64,000 bases of DNA, taken from NCBI GenBank assembly GCA_029851415.1, contig CM056743.1, positions 91,982,501 to 92,046,500 of the forward strand, given 5' to 3'. The position numbers and the translations under genes were made by a program. A model generated the notes under the pieces. That model worked only from the letters and a program-made list of their open reading frames with translations, did no database searches and was not told the origin of the DNA. Below are positions 1 to 15,000 of the stretch, in pieces. Source of the stretch: Eretmocerus hayati. Its lineage: Eukaryota > Arthropoda > Insecta > Hymenoptera > Aphelinidae. The number at the start of each line of letters is the position of its first letter. The stretch's first letter is position 1.

Positions 1-3000
1 CATATCGAGGAATTTTGGAACAGAGCCTCCTGGCCCGTTCTTAAAATAAGTTCCGAATTTCAACCCCCGATTTGGGGGTGTCGGCATTCGTCGGGGGGGT
101 TGCAAAAAATTCAGGCACCTTCTTTCATCACAAGAAAGCGATCCCGATCGAGAAATTTGGGAACAGAGCCTCCTGGCCTGTTCTAAAAAAATCCTCGAAT
201 TTCAACCCCCGATTTGGGGGTGTCGGAATTCACCGGGGTGGTTGCAAAAAATTCTGGCACCTCCTTTCGTCACAAGAAAGCGATCTCGATCGAGAAATCT
301 TGGAACAGAGCCTCCTGGCCTGTTCTAAAAAAATTTCCGAATTTCAACTCCCGATTTGGGGGTGTCGGCATTCACCGGGGGGTTGCAAAAAATTCAGGCA
401 CTCTCTCTCGTCACAAGGAAGCGATTCCAATCGAGGAATTTTGGAACAGAGCCTCCTGGCCCGTTCTTAAAATAATTTCCGAATTTCAACCCCCGATTTG
501 GGGGTGTCGGCATTCACCGGGGGGGTTGCAAAAAATTCAGGCACCTTCTTCCATCACAAGAAAGCGATCCCAATCGAGGAATTTTGGAACAGAGCCTCCT
601 GGCCTGTTCTAAAAAAATTCCCGAATTTCAACCCCCGTTTTGGGGGTGTCGGCATTCACCGGGGGGATTGCAAGAAATTCAGGCAACTTCTCTCATCACA
701 AAAAAGCGATCCTAATCGAGAAATTTTGGAACAGAGCCTCCTGGCCTGTTCTAAAAAAATTCCCGAATTTCAACCCCCGATTTGGGGGTGTCGGCATTCA
801 CCGGGGGGGTTGCAAAAATTTCAGGCACTCTCTCTCGTCACAAGAAAGCGATTCATATCGAGGAATTTTGGAACAGAGCCTCCTGGCCCGTTCTTGAAAA
901 AATTTCCGAATTTCAACCCCCGATTTGGGGGTATCGGCATTCACCGGGGCGGGGGGGGGTTGCAAAAAATTCAGGCACCTTCTTCCGTCACAGGAAAGTG
1001 ATCCCAATCGAGAAATTTTGGAACAGAGCCTCCTGGCCTGTTCTAAAAAAATCCCCGAATTTTAACCCCCGATTTGGGGGTGTCGGCATTCACCGGGGGG
1101 GTTGCAAAAGATTCAGGCACCTTCTTCCGTCACAAGAAAGCGATCCCGATCGAGAAATCTTGGAACAGAGCCTCCTGGCCTGTTCTAAAAAAATTCCCGA
1201 ATTTCAACCCCCGATTTGGGGGTGTCGGCATTCACCGTGGGGTTGCAAAAAATCCAGGCACCTTCTTACGTCACAAGAAAGCGATCCCAATCGAGAAATT
1301 TTGGAACAGAGCCTCCTGGCCCGTTCTTAAAAAAGTTTCCGAATTTCAACCCCCGATTTGGGGTTGTCAGCATTCATCGGGGGGGTTGCAAAAAATCCAG
1401 ACCGCTTCTTTCGTCACAAGAAAGCGATCCCAATCGAGAAATTTTGGAACAGAGCCTCCTGGCCTGTTGTAAAATAATTCCCGAATTTGAACCCCCAATT
1501 TTAGGGTGTCATCATTCACCGGGGGGGCTGCAAAAAATTCAGGCATCCTCTCTCGTCTTAAGAAAGCGATCCCAATCGAAAAATTTTGGAACAGAGCCTC
1601 CTGGCCCGTTCTTAAAAAAATTTCCGAATTTCAACCCCCGATTTGGGGTTGTCGGCATTCACCCGGGGGGTTGCAAAAAATCCAGGCCCCTTCTTTCGTC
1701 ACAAGAAAGCGATCCCAATCGAGAAATTTTGGAACAGAGCCTCCTGGCCTGTTCTAAAAAAATTCCCGAATTTCAACCCCCGATTTGGGGGTGTCGGCAT
1801 TCAACGGGGGGGTTGCAAAAAATTCAGGCACCTTCTTCCGTCACAAGAAAGCGATCCCAATCGAGAAATCTTGGAACAGAGCCTCCTGGCCTGTTCTAAA
1901 ATAAATCCCTAATTTCAACCCCCGATTTGGGGGTGTCGTCATTCACCGGGGGGGTTGCAAAAAATTCAGGCACCTTCTTTCGTCACAAGAAAGCGATCCC
2001 AATCGAGAAATTTTGGAACAGAGTCACCTGGCCTGTTCTAAAAAAATTCCCGAATTTCAACCCCCGATTTGGGGGTGTCGGCATTCACCGGGGGGGGGGG
2101 GGTTGCAAAAAATCCAGGCCCCTTCTTTCGTCACAAGAAAGCGATCCCAATCGAGAAATTTTGGAACAGAGCCTCCTGGCCTGTTCTAAGAAAATTCCCG
2201 AATTCCAACCCCCGATTTGGGGGTGTCGGCATTCAACGGGGGGGTTGCAAAAAATTCAGGCACCTTCTTCCGTCCTAAGGAAGCGATCTCGATCGAGAAA
2301 TTTTGGAACAGAGCCTCCTGGCCTGTTCTAAAATAAATCCCTAATTTCAACCCCCGATTTGGGGGGGTGTCGTCATTCACCGGGGGGGTTGCAAAAAATT
2401 CAGGCCCCTTCTTTCGTCACAAGAAAGCGATCCCAATCGAGAAATTTTGGAACAGAGCCTCCTGGCCTGTTCTAAAAAAATTCCCGAATTTCAACCCCCG
2501 ATTTGGGGGTGTCGGCATTCAACGGGGGGGTTGCAAAAAATTCAGGCACCTTCTTTCGTCCTAAGGAAGCGATCTCAATCGAGAAATTTTGGAAAAGAGC
2601 CTCCTGGCCTGTTCTGAAAAAATCCTCGAATTTCAACCCCCGATTTGGGGTCGTCGGCATTCACCGGGGTGGTTGCAAAAAATTCTGGCACCTCCTTTCG
2701 TCACAAGAAAGCGATCCCGATCGAAAAATCTTGGAACAGAGCCTCCTGGCCTGTTCTAAAAAAATTCCCGAATTTCAACCCCCGATTTGGGGGTGTCGGC
2801 ATTCACCGGGGGGTTGCAAAATATTCAGGCACTCTCTCTCGTCACAAGAAAGCGATTCCAATCGAGGAATTTTGGAACAGAGCCTCCTGGCCCGTTCTTA
2901 AAATAATTCCGAAATTTCAACCCCCGATTTGGGGGTGTTGGCATTCACCGGGGGGGTTGCAAAAAATTCAGGCACCTTCTTCCATCACCACAAAGCGATC

Positions 3001-6000
3001 CCAATCGAAAAATTTTGGAACAGAGCCTCCTGGCCTGTTCTAAAAAAATTCCCGAATTTCAACCCCCGTTTTGGGAGTGTCGGCATTCACCGGGGGGGGG
3101 GGGGGGGTTGCAAAAGATTCAGGCACCTTCTTCCGTCACAAGAAAGCGATCCCGATCGAGAAATCTTGGAACAGAGCCTCCTGGCCTGTTCTAAAAAAAT
3201 TCCCGAATTTCAACCCCCGATTTGGGGGTGTCGGCATTCACCGTGGGGTTGCAAAAAATCCAGGCACCTTCTTACGTCACAAGAAAGCGATCCCAATCGA
3301 GAAATTTCGGAACAGAGCCTCCTGGCCCGTTCTTAAAAAAGTTTCCGAATTTCAACCCCCGATTTGGGGTTGTCGGCATCCACCGGGGGGGTTGCAAAAA
3401 ATCCAGGCCCCTTCTTTCGTCACAAGAAAGCGATCCCAATCGAGAAATTTTGGAACAGAGCCTCCTGGCCTGTTGTAAAATAATTCCCGAATTTGAACCC
3501 CCAATTTGGGGGTGTCGGCATTTCTCGGGGGGGGGTTGCAAAAAATTCGGGCACCTTCTTCCGTCACAAGAAAGCGATCCCAATCGAGAAATCTTGGAAC
3601 AGAGCCTCCTGGCCTGTTCTAAAAAAATTCCCGAATTCCAACCCCCGATTTGGGGGTGTCGGCATTCACCGGGGGAGGGAAAAAATTCAGGCACCTTCTT
3701 CCGTCACAAGAAGGCGATCCCGATCGAAAAACTTAGGAACAGAGCCTCCTGGCCTGTTCTGAAAGTATTCCCGAATTTGAACCCCCGATTTGGGGGTGTC
3801 GGCATTCACCGGGGGGGTTGCAAAAAATTCAGGCACTCTCTCTCGTCACAAGAAAGCGATTCATATCGAGGAATTTTGGAACAGAGCCTCCTGGCCCGTT
3901 CTTAAAATAAGTTCCGAATTTCAACCCCCGATTTGGGGGTGTCGGCATTCACCGGGGGGGTTGCAAAAAATTCAGGCACTCTCTCTCGTCACAAGAAAGC
4001 GATTCATATCGAGGAATTTTGGAACAGAGCCTCCTGGCCCGTTCTTAAAATAAGTTCCGAATTTCAACCCCCGATTTGGGGGTGTCGGCATTCACCGGGG
4101 GGGTTGCAAAAGATTCAGGCACCTTCTTCCATCGAAAGAAAGCGATCCCAATCGAGAAATTTTGAGACAGAGCCTCCTGGCCTGTTCTAAAAAAATCCTC
4201 GAATTTCAACCCCCGATTAGGGGGTGTCGGCATTCACCGGGGGGGTTGCAAAAAATTCAGGCACCTTCTTCCGTCACAAGAGAGCGATCAGGATCGAGAA
4301 AATTTGGAACAGAGCCTCCTGGCCCCTTCTTGAAAAAATTTCCGAATTTCAACCCCCGATTTGGGGGTATCGGCATTCACCGGGGGGGTTGCAAAAAATT
4401 CAGGCACCTTCTTCCGTCACAAGAAGGCGATCCCGATCGAAAAACTTAGGAACAGAGCCTCCTGGCCTGTTCTGAAAGTATTCCCGAATTTGAACCCCCG
4501 ATTTGGGGGTGTCGGCATTCACCGGGGGGGTTGCAAAAAATTCAGGCACTCTCTCTCGTCACAAGAAAGCGATTCATATCGAGGAATTTTGGAACAGAGC
4601 CTCCTGGCCCGTTCTTAAAATAAGTTCCGAATTTCAACCCCCGATTTGGGGGTGTCGGCATTCACCGGGGGGGTTGCAAAAAATTCAGGCACCTTCTTTC
4701 ATCACAAGAAAGCGATCCCAATCGAGAAATTTGGGAACAGAGCCTCCTGGCCTGTTCTAAAAAAATCCTCGAATTTCAACCCCCGATTTGGGGGTGTCGG
4801 AATTCACCGGGGTGGTTGCAAAAAATTCTGGCACCTCCTTTCGTCACAAGAAAGCGATCTCGATCGAGAAATCTTGGAACAGAGCCTCCTGGCCTGTTCT
4901 AAAAAAATTTCCGAATTTCAACTCCCGATTTGGGGGTGTCGGCATTCACCGGGGGGTTGCAAAAAATTCAGGCACTCTCTCTCGTCACAAGAAAGCGATT
5001 CCAATCGAGGAATTTTGGAACAGAGCCTCCTGGCCCGTTCTTAAAATAATTTCCGAATTTCAACGCCCGATTTGGGGGTGTCGGCATTCACCGGGGGGGT
5101 TGCAAAAAATTCAGGCACCTTCTTCCATCACAAGAAAGCGATCCCAATCGAGGAATTTTGGAACAGAGCCTCCTGGCCTGTTCTAAAAAAATTCCCGAAT
5201 TTCAACCCCCGTTTTGGGGGTGTCAACATTCACCGGGGGGATTGCAAGAAATTCAGGCAACTTCTCTCATCACAAAAAAGCGATCCTAATCGAGAAATTT
5301 TGGAACAGAGCCTCCTGGCCTGTTCTAAAAAAATTCCCGAATTTCAACCCCCGATTTGGGGGTGTCGGCATTCACCGGGGGGGTTGCAAAAAATTCAGGC
5401 ACTCTCTCTCGTCACAAGAAAGCGATTCATATCGAGGAATTTTGGAACAGAGCCTCCTGGCCCGTTCTTGAAAAAATTTCCGAATTTCAACCCCCGATTT
5501 GGGGGTATCGGCATTCACCGGGGCGGGGGGGGGGGGTGCAAAAAATTCAGGCACCTTCTTCCGTCACAGGAAAGTGATCCCAATCGAGAAATTTTGGAAC
5601 AGAGCCTCCTGGCCTGTTCTAAAAAAATCCCCGAATTTTAACCCCCGATTTGGGGGTGTCGGCATTCACCGGGGGGGTTGCAAAAGATTCAGGCACCTTC
5701 TTCCGTCACAAGAAAGCGATCCCGATCGAGAAATCTTGGAACAGAGCCTCCTGGCCTGTTCTAAAAAGATTCCCGAATTTCAACCCCCGATTTGGGGGTG
5801 TCGGCATTCACCGTGGGATGGCAAAAAATCCAGGCACCTTCTTACGTCACAAGAAAGCGATCCCAATCGAGAAATTTTGGAACAGAGCCTCCTGGCCCGT
5901 TCTTAAAAAAGTTTCCGAATTTCAACCCCCGATTTGGGGGTATCGGCATTCACCGGGGCGGGGGGGGGGTGCAAAAAATTCAGGCACCTTCTTCCGTCAC

Positions 6001-9000
6001 AGGAAAGTGATCCCAATCGAGAAATTTTGGAACAGAGCCTCCTGGCCTGTTCTAAAAAAATTCCCGAATTTCAACCCCCGATTTGGGGGTGTCGGCATTC
6101 ACCGTGGGATGGCAAAAAATCCAGGCACCTTCTTACGTCACAAGAAAGCGATCCCAATCGAGAAATTTTGGAACAGAGCCTCCTGGCCCGTTCTTAAAAA
6201 AGTTTCCGAATTTCAACCCCCGATTTGGGGTTGTCGGCATTCACCGGGGGGGTTGCAAAAAATCCAGGCCCCTTCTTTCGTCACAAGAAAGCGATCCCAA
6301 TCGAGAAATTTTGGAACAGAGCCTCCTGGCCTGTTGTAAAATAATTCCCGAATTTGAACCCCCAATTTTAGGGTGTCATCATTCACCGGGGGGGCTGCAA
6401 AAAATTCAGGCATCCTCTCTCGTCTTAAGAAAGCGATCCCAATCGAAAAATTTTGGAACAGAGCCTCCTGGCCCGTTCTTAAAAAAATTTCCGAATTTCA
6501 ACCCCCGATTTGGGGTTGTCGGCATTCACCCGGGGGGTTGCAAAAAATCCAGGCCCCTTCTTTCGTCACAAGAAAGCGATCCCAATCGAGAAATTTTGGA
6601 ACAGAGCCTCCTGGCCTGTTCTAAAATAAATCCCTAATTTCAACCCCCGATTTGGGGGTGTCGTCATTCACCGGGGGGGTTGCAAAAAATTCAGGCACCT
6701 TCTTTCGTCACAAGAAAGCGATCCCAATCGAGAAATTTTGGAACAGAGTCACCTGGCCTGTTCTAAAAAAATTCCCGAATTTCAACCCCCGATTTGGGGG
6801 TGTCGGCATTCACCGGGGGGGGGGGTTGCAAAAAATCCAGGCCCCTTCTTTCGTCACAAGAAAGCGATCCCAATCGAGAAATTTTGGAACAGAGCCTCCT
6901 GGCCTGTTCTAAGAAAATTCCCGAATTCCAACCCCCGATTTGGGGGTGTCGGCATTCAACGGGGGGGTTGCAAAAAATTCAGGCACCTTCTTCCGTCCTA
7001 AGGAAGCGATCTCGATCGAGAAATTTTGGAACAGAGCCTCCTGGCCTGTTCTAAAATAAATCCCTAATTTCAACCCCCGATTTGGGGGGGTGTCGTCATT
7101 CACCGGGGGGGTTGCAAAAAATTCAGGCCCCTCCTTTCGTCACAAGAAAGCGATCCCAATCGAGAAATTTTGGAACAGAGCCTCCTGGCCTGTTCTAAAA
7201 AAATTCCCGAATTTCAACCCCCGATTTGGGGGTGTCGGCATTCAACGGGGGGGTTGCAAAAAATTCAGGCACCTTCTTTCGTCCTAAGGAAGCGATCTCA
7301 ATCGAGAAATTTTGGAACAGAGCCTCCTGGCCTGTTCTGAAAAAATCCTCGAATTTCAACCCCCGATTTGGGGTCGTCGGCATTCACCGGGGTGGTTGCA
7401 AAAAATTCTGGCACCTCCTTTCGTCACAAGAAAGCGATCCCGATCGAAAAATCTTGGAACAGAGCCTCCTGGCCTGTTCTAAAAAAATTCCCGAATTTCA
7501 ACCCCCGATTTGGGGGTGTCGGCATTCACCGGGGGGTTGCAAAATATTCAGGCACTCTCTCTCGTCACAAGAAAGCGATTCCAATCGAGGAATTTTGGAA
7601 CAGAGCCTCCTGGCCCGTTCTTAAAATAATTCCGAAATTTCAACCCCCGATTTGGGGGTGTTGGCATTCACCGGGGGGGTTGCAAAAAATTCAGGCACCT
7701 TCTTCCATCACCACAAAGCGATCCCAATCGAAAAATTTTGGAACAGAGCCTCCTGGCCTGTTCTAAAAAAATTCCCGAATTTCAACCCCCGTTTTGGGAG
7801 TGTCGGCATTCACCGGGGGGGGTCGCAAAAAATTCAGGCACCTTCTTTCGTCACAAGGAAGCGATCTCGATCGAGAAATTTTGGAACAGAGCCTCCTGGC
7901 CTGTTCTAAAATAAATCCCTAATTTTAACCCCCGATTTGGGGGTGTCGGCATTCACCGGGGGGGGGGGGGTTGCAAAAGATTCAGGCACCTTCTTCCGTC
8001 ACAAGAAAGCGATCCCGATCGAGAAATCTTGGAACAGAGCCTCCTGGCCTGTTCTAAAAAAATTCCCGAATTTCAACCCCCGATTTGGGGGTGTCGGCAT
8101 TCACCGTGGGGTTGCAAAAAATCCAGGCACCTTCTTACGTCACAAGAAAGCGATCCCAATCGAGAAATTTTGGAACAGAGCCTCCTGGCCCGTTCTTAAA
8201 AAAGTTTCCGAATTTCAACCCCCGATTTGGGGTTGTCGGCATTCACCGGGGGGGTTGCAAAAAATCCAGGCCCCTTCTTTCGTCACAAGAAAGCGATCCC
8301 AATCGAGGAATTTTGGAACAGAGCCTCCTGGCCTGTTGTAAAATAATTCCCGAATTTGAACCCCCAATTTGGGGGTGTCGGCATTTCTCGGGGGGGGGGG
8401 GGTTGCAAAAAATTCAGGCACCTTCTTCCGTCACAAGAAAGCGATCCCAATCGAGAAATCTTGGAACAGAGCCTCCTGGCCTGTTCTAAAAAAATTCCCG
8501 AATTCCAACCCCCGATTTGGGGGTGTCGGCATTCACCGGGGGAGGGAAAAAATTCAGGCACCTTCTTACGTCACAAGAAAGTGATCCCAATCGAGGAATT
8601 TTGGAACAGAGCCTCCTGGCCTGTTCTTAAAAAAATCCCCGCATTTTAACCCCCGATTGGGGGGTGTCGGCATTTACCGGGGGGGTTGCAAAAAATTCAG
8701 GCACCTTCTTCCGTCACAAGAAAGCGATCCCATCCGAGGAATTTTGGAACAGAGCCTCCTGGCCCGTTCTTAAAATAATTTCCGAATTTCAACCCCCGAT
8801 TTGGGGGGGTGTCGTCATTCACCGGGGGGGTTGCAAAAAATTCAGGCCCCTTCTTTCGTCACAAGAAAGCGATCCCAATCGAGAAATTTTGGAACAGAGC
8901 CTCCTGGCCTGTTCTAAAAAAATTCCCGAATTTCAACCCCCGATTTGGGGGTGTCGGCATTCAACGGGGGGGTTGCAAAAAATTCAGGCACCTTCTTTCG

Positions 9001-12000
9001 TCCTAAGGAAGCGATCTCAATCGAGAAATTTTGGAACAGAGCCTCCTGGCCTGTTCTGAAAAAATCCTCGAATTTCAACCCCCGATTTGGGGTCGTCGGC
9101 ATTCACCGGGGTGGTTGCAAAAAATTCTGGCACCTCCTTTCGTCACAAGAAAGCGATCCCGATCGAAAAATCTTGGAACAGAGCCTCCTGGCCTGTTCTA
9201 AAAAAATTCCCGAATTTCAACCCCCGATTTGGGGGTGTCGGCATTCACCGGGGGGTTGCAAAATATTCAGGCACTCTCTCTCGTCACAAGAAAGCGATTC
9301 CAATCGAGGAATTTTGGAACAGAGCCTCCTGGCCCGTTCTTAAAATAATTCCGAAATTTCAACCCCCGATTTGGGGGTGTTGGCATTCACCGGGGGGGTT
9401 GCAAAAAATTCAGGCACCTTCTTCCATCACCACAAAGCGATCCCAATCGAAAAATTTTGGAACAGAGCCTCCTGGCCTGTTCTAAAAAAATTCCCGAATT
9501 TCAACCCCCGTTTTGGGAGTGTCGGCATTCACCGGGGGGGGTCGCAAAAAATTCAGGCACCTTCTTTCGTCACAAGGAAGCGATCTCGATCGAGAAATTT
9601 TGGAACAGAGCCTCCTGGCCTGTTCTAAAATAAATCCCTAATTTTAACCCCCGATTTGGGGGTGTCGGCATTCACCGGGGGGGGGGGGGGTTGCAAAAGA
9701 TTCAGGCACCTTCTTCCGTCACAAGAAAGCGATCCCAATCGAGAAATCTTGGAACAGAGCCTCCTGGCCTGTTCTAAAAAAATTCCCGAATTCCAACCCC
9801 CGATTTGGGGGTGTCGGCATTCACCGGGGGAGGGAAAAAATTCAGGCACCTTCTTACGTCACAAGAAAGTGATCCCAATCGAGGAATTTTGGAACAGAGC
9901 CTCCTGGCCTGTTCTTAAAAAAATCCCCGCATTTTAACCCCCGATTGGGGGGTGTCGGCATTTACCGGGGGGGTTGCAAAAAATTCAGGCACCTTCTTCC
10001 GTCACAAGAAAGCGATCCCATCCGAGGAATTTTGGAACAGAGCCTCCTGGCCCGTTCTTAAAATAATTTCCGAATTTCAACCCCCGATTTGGGGGTGTCG
10101 GCATTCACCGGGGGGGTTGCAAAAGATTCAGGCACCTTCTTCCATCACAAGAAAGCGATCCCAATCGAGAAATTTTGAGACAGAGCCTCCTGGCCTGTTC
10201 TAAAAAAATCCTCGAATTTCAACCCCCGATTAGGGGGTGTCGGCATTCACCGGGGGGGTTGCGAAAAATTCAGGCACCTTCTTCCGTCACAAGAGAGCGA
10301 TCAGGATCGAGAAACTTTGGAACAGAGCCTCCTGGCCCCTTCTTGAAAAAATTTCCGAATTTCAACCCCCGATTTGGGGGTATCGGCATTCACCGGGGGG
10401 GTTGCAAAAAATTCAGGCACCTTCTTCCGTCACAAGAAGGCGATCCCGATCGAAAAACTTAGGAACAGAGCCTCCTGGCCTGTTCTAAAAAAATCCTCGA
10501 ATTTCAACCCCCGATTAGGGGGTGTCGGCATTCACCGGGGGGGTTGCGAAAAATTCAGGCACCTTCTTCCGTCACAAGAGAGCGATCAGGATCGAGAAAC
10601 TTTGGAACAGAGCCTCCTGGCCCCTTCTTGAAAAAATTTCCGAATTTCAACCCCCGATTTGGGGGTATCGGCATTCACCGGGGGGGTTGCAAAAAATTCA
10701 GGCACCTTCTTTCATCACAAGAAAGCGATCCCAATCGAGAAATTTGGGAACAGAGCCTCCTGGCCTGTTCTAAAAAAATCCTCGAATTTCAACCCCCGAT
10801 TTGGGGGTGTCGGAATTCACCGGGGTGGTTGCAAAAAATTCTGGCACCTCCTTTCGTCACAAGAAAGCGATCTCGATCGAGGAATCTTGGAACAGAGCCT
10901 CCTGGCCTGTTCTAAAAAAATTTCCGAATTTCAACTCCCGATTTGGGGGTGTCGGCATTCACCGGGGGGTTGCAAAAAATTCAGGCACTCTCTCTCGTCA
11001 CGAGAAAGCGATTTCGATCGAGGAATTTTGGAACAGAGCCTCCTGGCCCGTTCTTAAAATAATTTCCGAATTTCAACCCCCGATTTGGGGGTGTCGGCAT
11101 TCACCGGGGGGGTTGCAAAAAATTCAGGCACCTTCTTCCATCACAAGAAAGCGATCCCAATCGAGGAATTTTGGAACAGAGCCCCCTGGCCTGTTCTAAA
11201 AAAATTCCCGAATTTCAACCCCCGTTTTGGGGGTGTCGGCATTCACCGGGGGGATTGCAAGAAATTCAGGCAACTTCTCTCATCACAAAAAAGCGATCCT
11301 AATCGAGAAATTTTGGAACAGAGCCTCCTGGCCTGTTCTAAAAAAATTCCCGAATTTCAACCCCCGATTTGGGGGTGTCGGCATTCACCGGGGGGGTTGC
11401 AAAAAATTCAGGCACTCTCTCTCGTCACAAGAAAGCGATTCATATCGAGGAATTTCGGAACAGAGCCTCCTGGCCCGTTCTTGAGAAAATTTCCGAATTT
11501 CAACCCCCGATTTGGGGGTATCGGCATTCACCGGGGGGGGGGGGGGTTGCAAAAAATTCAGGCACCTTCTTCCGTCACAGGAAAGTGATCCCAATCGAGA
11601 AATTTTGGAACAGAGCCTCCTGGCCTGTTCTAAAAAAATCCCCGAATTTTAACCCCCGATTTGGGGGTGTCGGCATTCACCGGGGGGGTTGCAAAAGATT
11701 CAGGCACCTTCTTCCGTCACAAGAAAGCGATCCCGATCGAGAAATCTTGGAACAGAGCCTCCTGGCCTGTTCTAAAAAAATTCCCGAATTTCAACCCCCG
11801 ATTTGGGGGTGTCGGCATTCACCGTGGGGTTGCAAAAAATCCAGGCACCTTCTCACGTCACAAGAAAGCGATCCCAATCGAGAAATTTTGGAACAGAGCC
11901 TCCTGGCCCGTTCTTAAAAAAGTTTCCGAATTTTAACCCCCGATTTGGGGTTGTCGGCATTCACCGGGGGGGTTGCAAAAAATCCAGGCCCCTTCTTTCG

Positions 12001-15000
12001 TCACAAGAAAGCGATCCCAATCGAGAAATTTTGGAACAGAGCCTCCTGGCCTGTTGTAAAATAATTCCCGAATTTGAACCCCCAATTTTAGGGTGTCATC
12101 ATTCACCGGGGGGGCTGCAAAAAATTCAGGCATCCTCTCTCGTCTTAAGAAAGCGATCCCAATCGAAAAATTTTGGAACAGAGCCTCCTGGCCCGTTCTT
12201 AAAAAAATTCCCGAATTTCAACCCCCGATTTGGGGGTGTCGGCATTCAACGGGGGGGTTGCAAAAAATTCAGGCACCTTCTTCCGTCACAAGAAAGCGAT
12301 CCCAATCGAGAAATCTTGGAACAGAGCCTCCTGGCCTGTTCTAAAATAAATCCCTAATTTCAACCCCCGATTTGGGGGTGTCGTCATTCACCGGGGGGGT
12401 TGCAAAAAATTCAGGCACCTTCTTTCGTCACAAGAAAGCGATCCCAATCGAGAAATTTTGGAACAGAGCCACCTGGCCTGTTCTAAAAAAATTCCCGAAT
12501 TTCAACCCCCGATTTGGGGGTGTCGGCATTCACCGGGGGGGGGGGGGTTGCAAAAAATCCAGGCCCCTTCTTTCGTCACAAGAAAGCGATCCCAATCGAG
12601 AAATTTTGGAACAGAGCCTCCTGGCCTGTTCTAAGAAAATTCCCGAATTCCAACCCCCGATTTGGGGGTGTCGGCATTCAACGGGGGGGTTGCAAAAAAT
12701 TCAGGCACCTTCTTCCGTCCTAAGGAAGCGATCTCGATCGAGAAATTTTAGAACAGAGCCTCCTGGCCTGTTCTAAAATAAATCCCTAATTTCAACCCCC
12801 GATTTGGGGGGGTGTCGTCATTCACCGGGGGGGTTGCAAAAAATTCAGGCCCCTTCTTTCGTCACAAGAAAGCGATCCCAATCGAGAAATTTTGGGACAG
12901 AGCCTCCTGGCCTGTTCTAAAAAAATTCCCGAATTTCAACCCCCGATTTGGGGGTGTCGGCATTCAACGGGGGGGTTGCAAAAAATTCAGGCACCTTCTT
13001 TCGTCACAAGGAAGCGATCTCGATCGAGAAATTTTGGAACAGAGCCTCCTGGCCTGTTCTAAAATAAATCCCTAATTTTAACCCCCGATTTGGGGGTGTC
13101 GGCATTCACCGGGGGGGGGTTGCAAAAGATTCAGGCACCGTCTTCCGTCACAAGAAAGCGATCCCGATCGAGAAATCTTGGAACAGAGCCTCCTGGCCTG
13201 TTCTAAAAAAATTCCCGAATTTCAACCCCCGATTTGGGGGTGTCGGCATTCACCGTGGGGTTGCAAAAAATCCAGGCACCTTCTTACGTCACAAGAAAGC
13301 GATCCCAATCGAGAAATTTTGGAACAGAGCCTCCTGGCCCGTTCTTAAAAAAGTTTCCGAATTTCAACCCCCGATTTGGGGTTGTCGGCATTCACCGGGG
13401 GGGTTGCAAAAAATCCAGGCCCCTTCTTTCGTCACAGGAAAGCGATCCCAATCGAGAAATTTTGGAACAGAGCCTCCTGGCCTGTTGTAAAATAATTCCC
13501 GAATTTGAACCCCCAATTTTAGGGTGTCATCATTCACCGGGGGGGCTGCAAAAAATTCAGGCATCCTCTCTCGTCTTAAGAAAGCGATCCCAATCGAAAA
13601 ATTTTGGAACAGAGCCTCCTGGCCCGTTCTTAAAAAAATTTCCGAATTTCAACCCCCGATTTGGGGTTATCGGCATTCACCCGGGGGGTTGCAAAAAATC
13701 CAGGCCCCTTCTTTCGTCACAAGAAAGCGATCCCAATCGAGAAATTTTGGAACAGAGCCTCCTGGCCTGTTCTAAAAAAATTCCCGAATTTCAACCCCCG
13801 ATTTGGGGGTGTCGGCATTCAAGGGGGGGTTGCAAAAAATTCAGGCACCTTCTTCCGTCACAAGAAAGCGATCCCAATCGAGAAATCTTGGAACAGAGCC
13901 TCCTGGCCTGTTCTAAAATAAATCCCTAATTTCAACCCCCGATTTGGGGGTGTCGTCATTCACCGGGGGGGTTGCAAAGAATTCAGGCACCTTCTTTCGT
14001 CACAAGAAAGCGATCCCAATCGAGAAATTTTGGAACAGAGCCACCTGGCCTGTTCTAAAAAAATTCCCGAATTTCAACCCCCGATTTGGGGGTGTCGGCA
14101 TTCACCGGGGGGGGGGGGTTGCAAAAAATCCAGGCACCTTCTTCCGTCACAAGAAAGCGATCCCAATCGAGAAATCTTGGAACAGAGCCTCCTGGCCTGT
14201 TCTAAAAAAATTCCCGAATTCCAACCCCCGATTTGGGGGTGTCGGCATTCACCGGGGGAGGGAAAAAATTCAGGCACCTTCTTACGTCACAAGAAAGTGA
14301 TCCCAATCGAGAAATTTTGGAACAGAGCCTCCTGGCCTGTTCTAAAAAAATCCCCGCATTTCAACCCCCGATTTGGGGGTGTCGGCATTTACCGGGGGGG
14401 TTGCAAAAAATTCAGGCACCTTCTTCCGTCACAAGAAAGCGATCCCATTCGAGGAATTTTGGAACAGAGCCTCCTGGCCCGTTCTTAAAATAATTTCCGA
14501 ATTTCAACCCCCGATTTGGGGGTGTCGGCATTCACCGGGGGGGTTGCAAAAGATTCAGGCACCTTCTTCCATCACAAGAAAGCGATCCCAATCGAGAAAT
14601 TTTGAGACAGAGCCTCCTGGCCTGTTCTAAAAAAATCCTCGAATTTCAACCCCCGATTAGGGGGTGTCGGCATTCACCGGGGGGGTTGCAAAAAATTCAG
14701 GCACCTTCTTCCGTCACAAGAGAGCGATCAGGATCGAGAAACTTTGGAACAGAGCCTCCTGGGCCCTTCTTGAAAAAATTTCCGAATTTCAACCCCCGAT
14801 TTGGGGGTATCGGCATTCACCGGGGGGGTTGCAAAAAATTCAGGCACCTTCTTCCGTCACAAGAAGGCGATCCCGATCGAAAAACTTAGGAACAGAGCCT
14901 CCTGGCCTGTTCTGAAAGTATTCCCGAATTTGAACCCCCGATTTGGGGGTGTCGGCATTCACCGGGGGGGTTGCAAAAAATTCAGGCACTCTCTCTCGTC

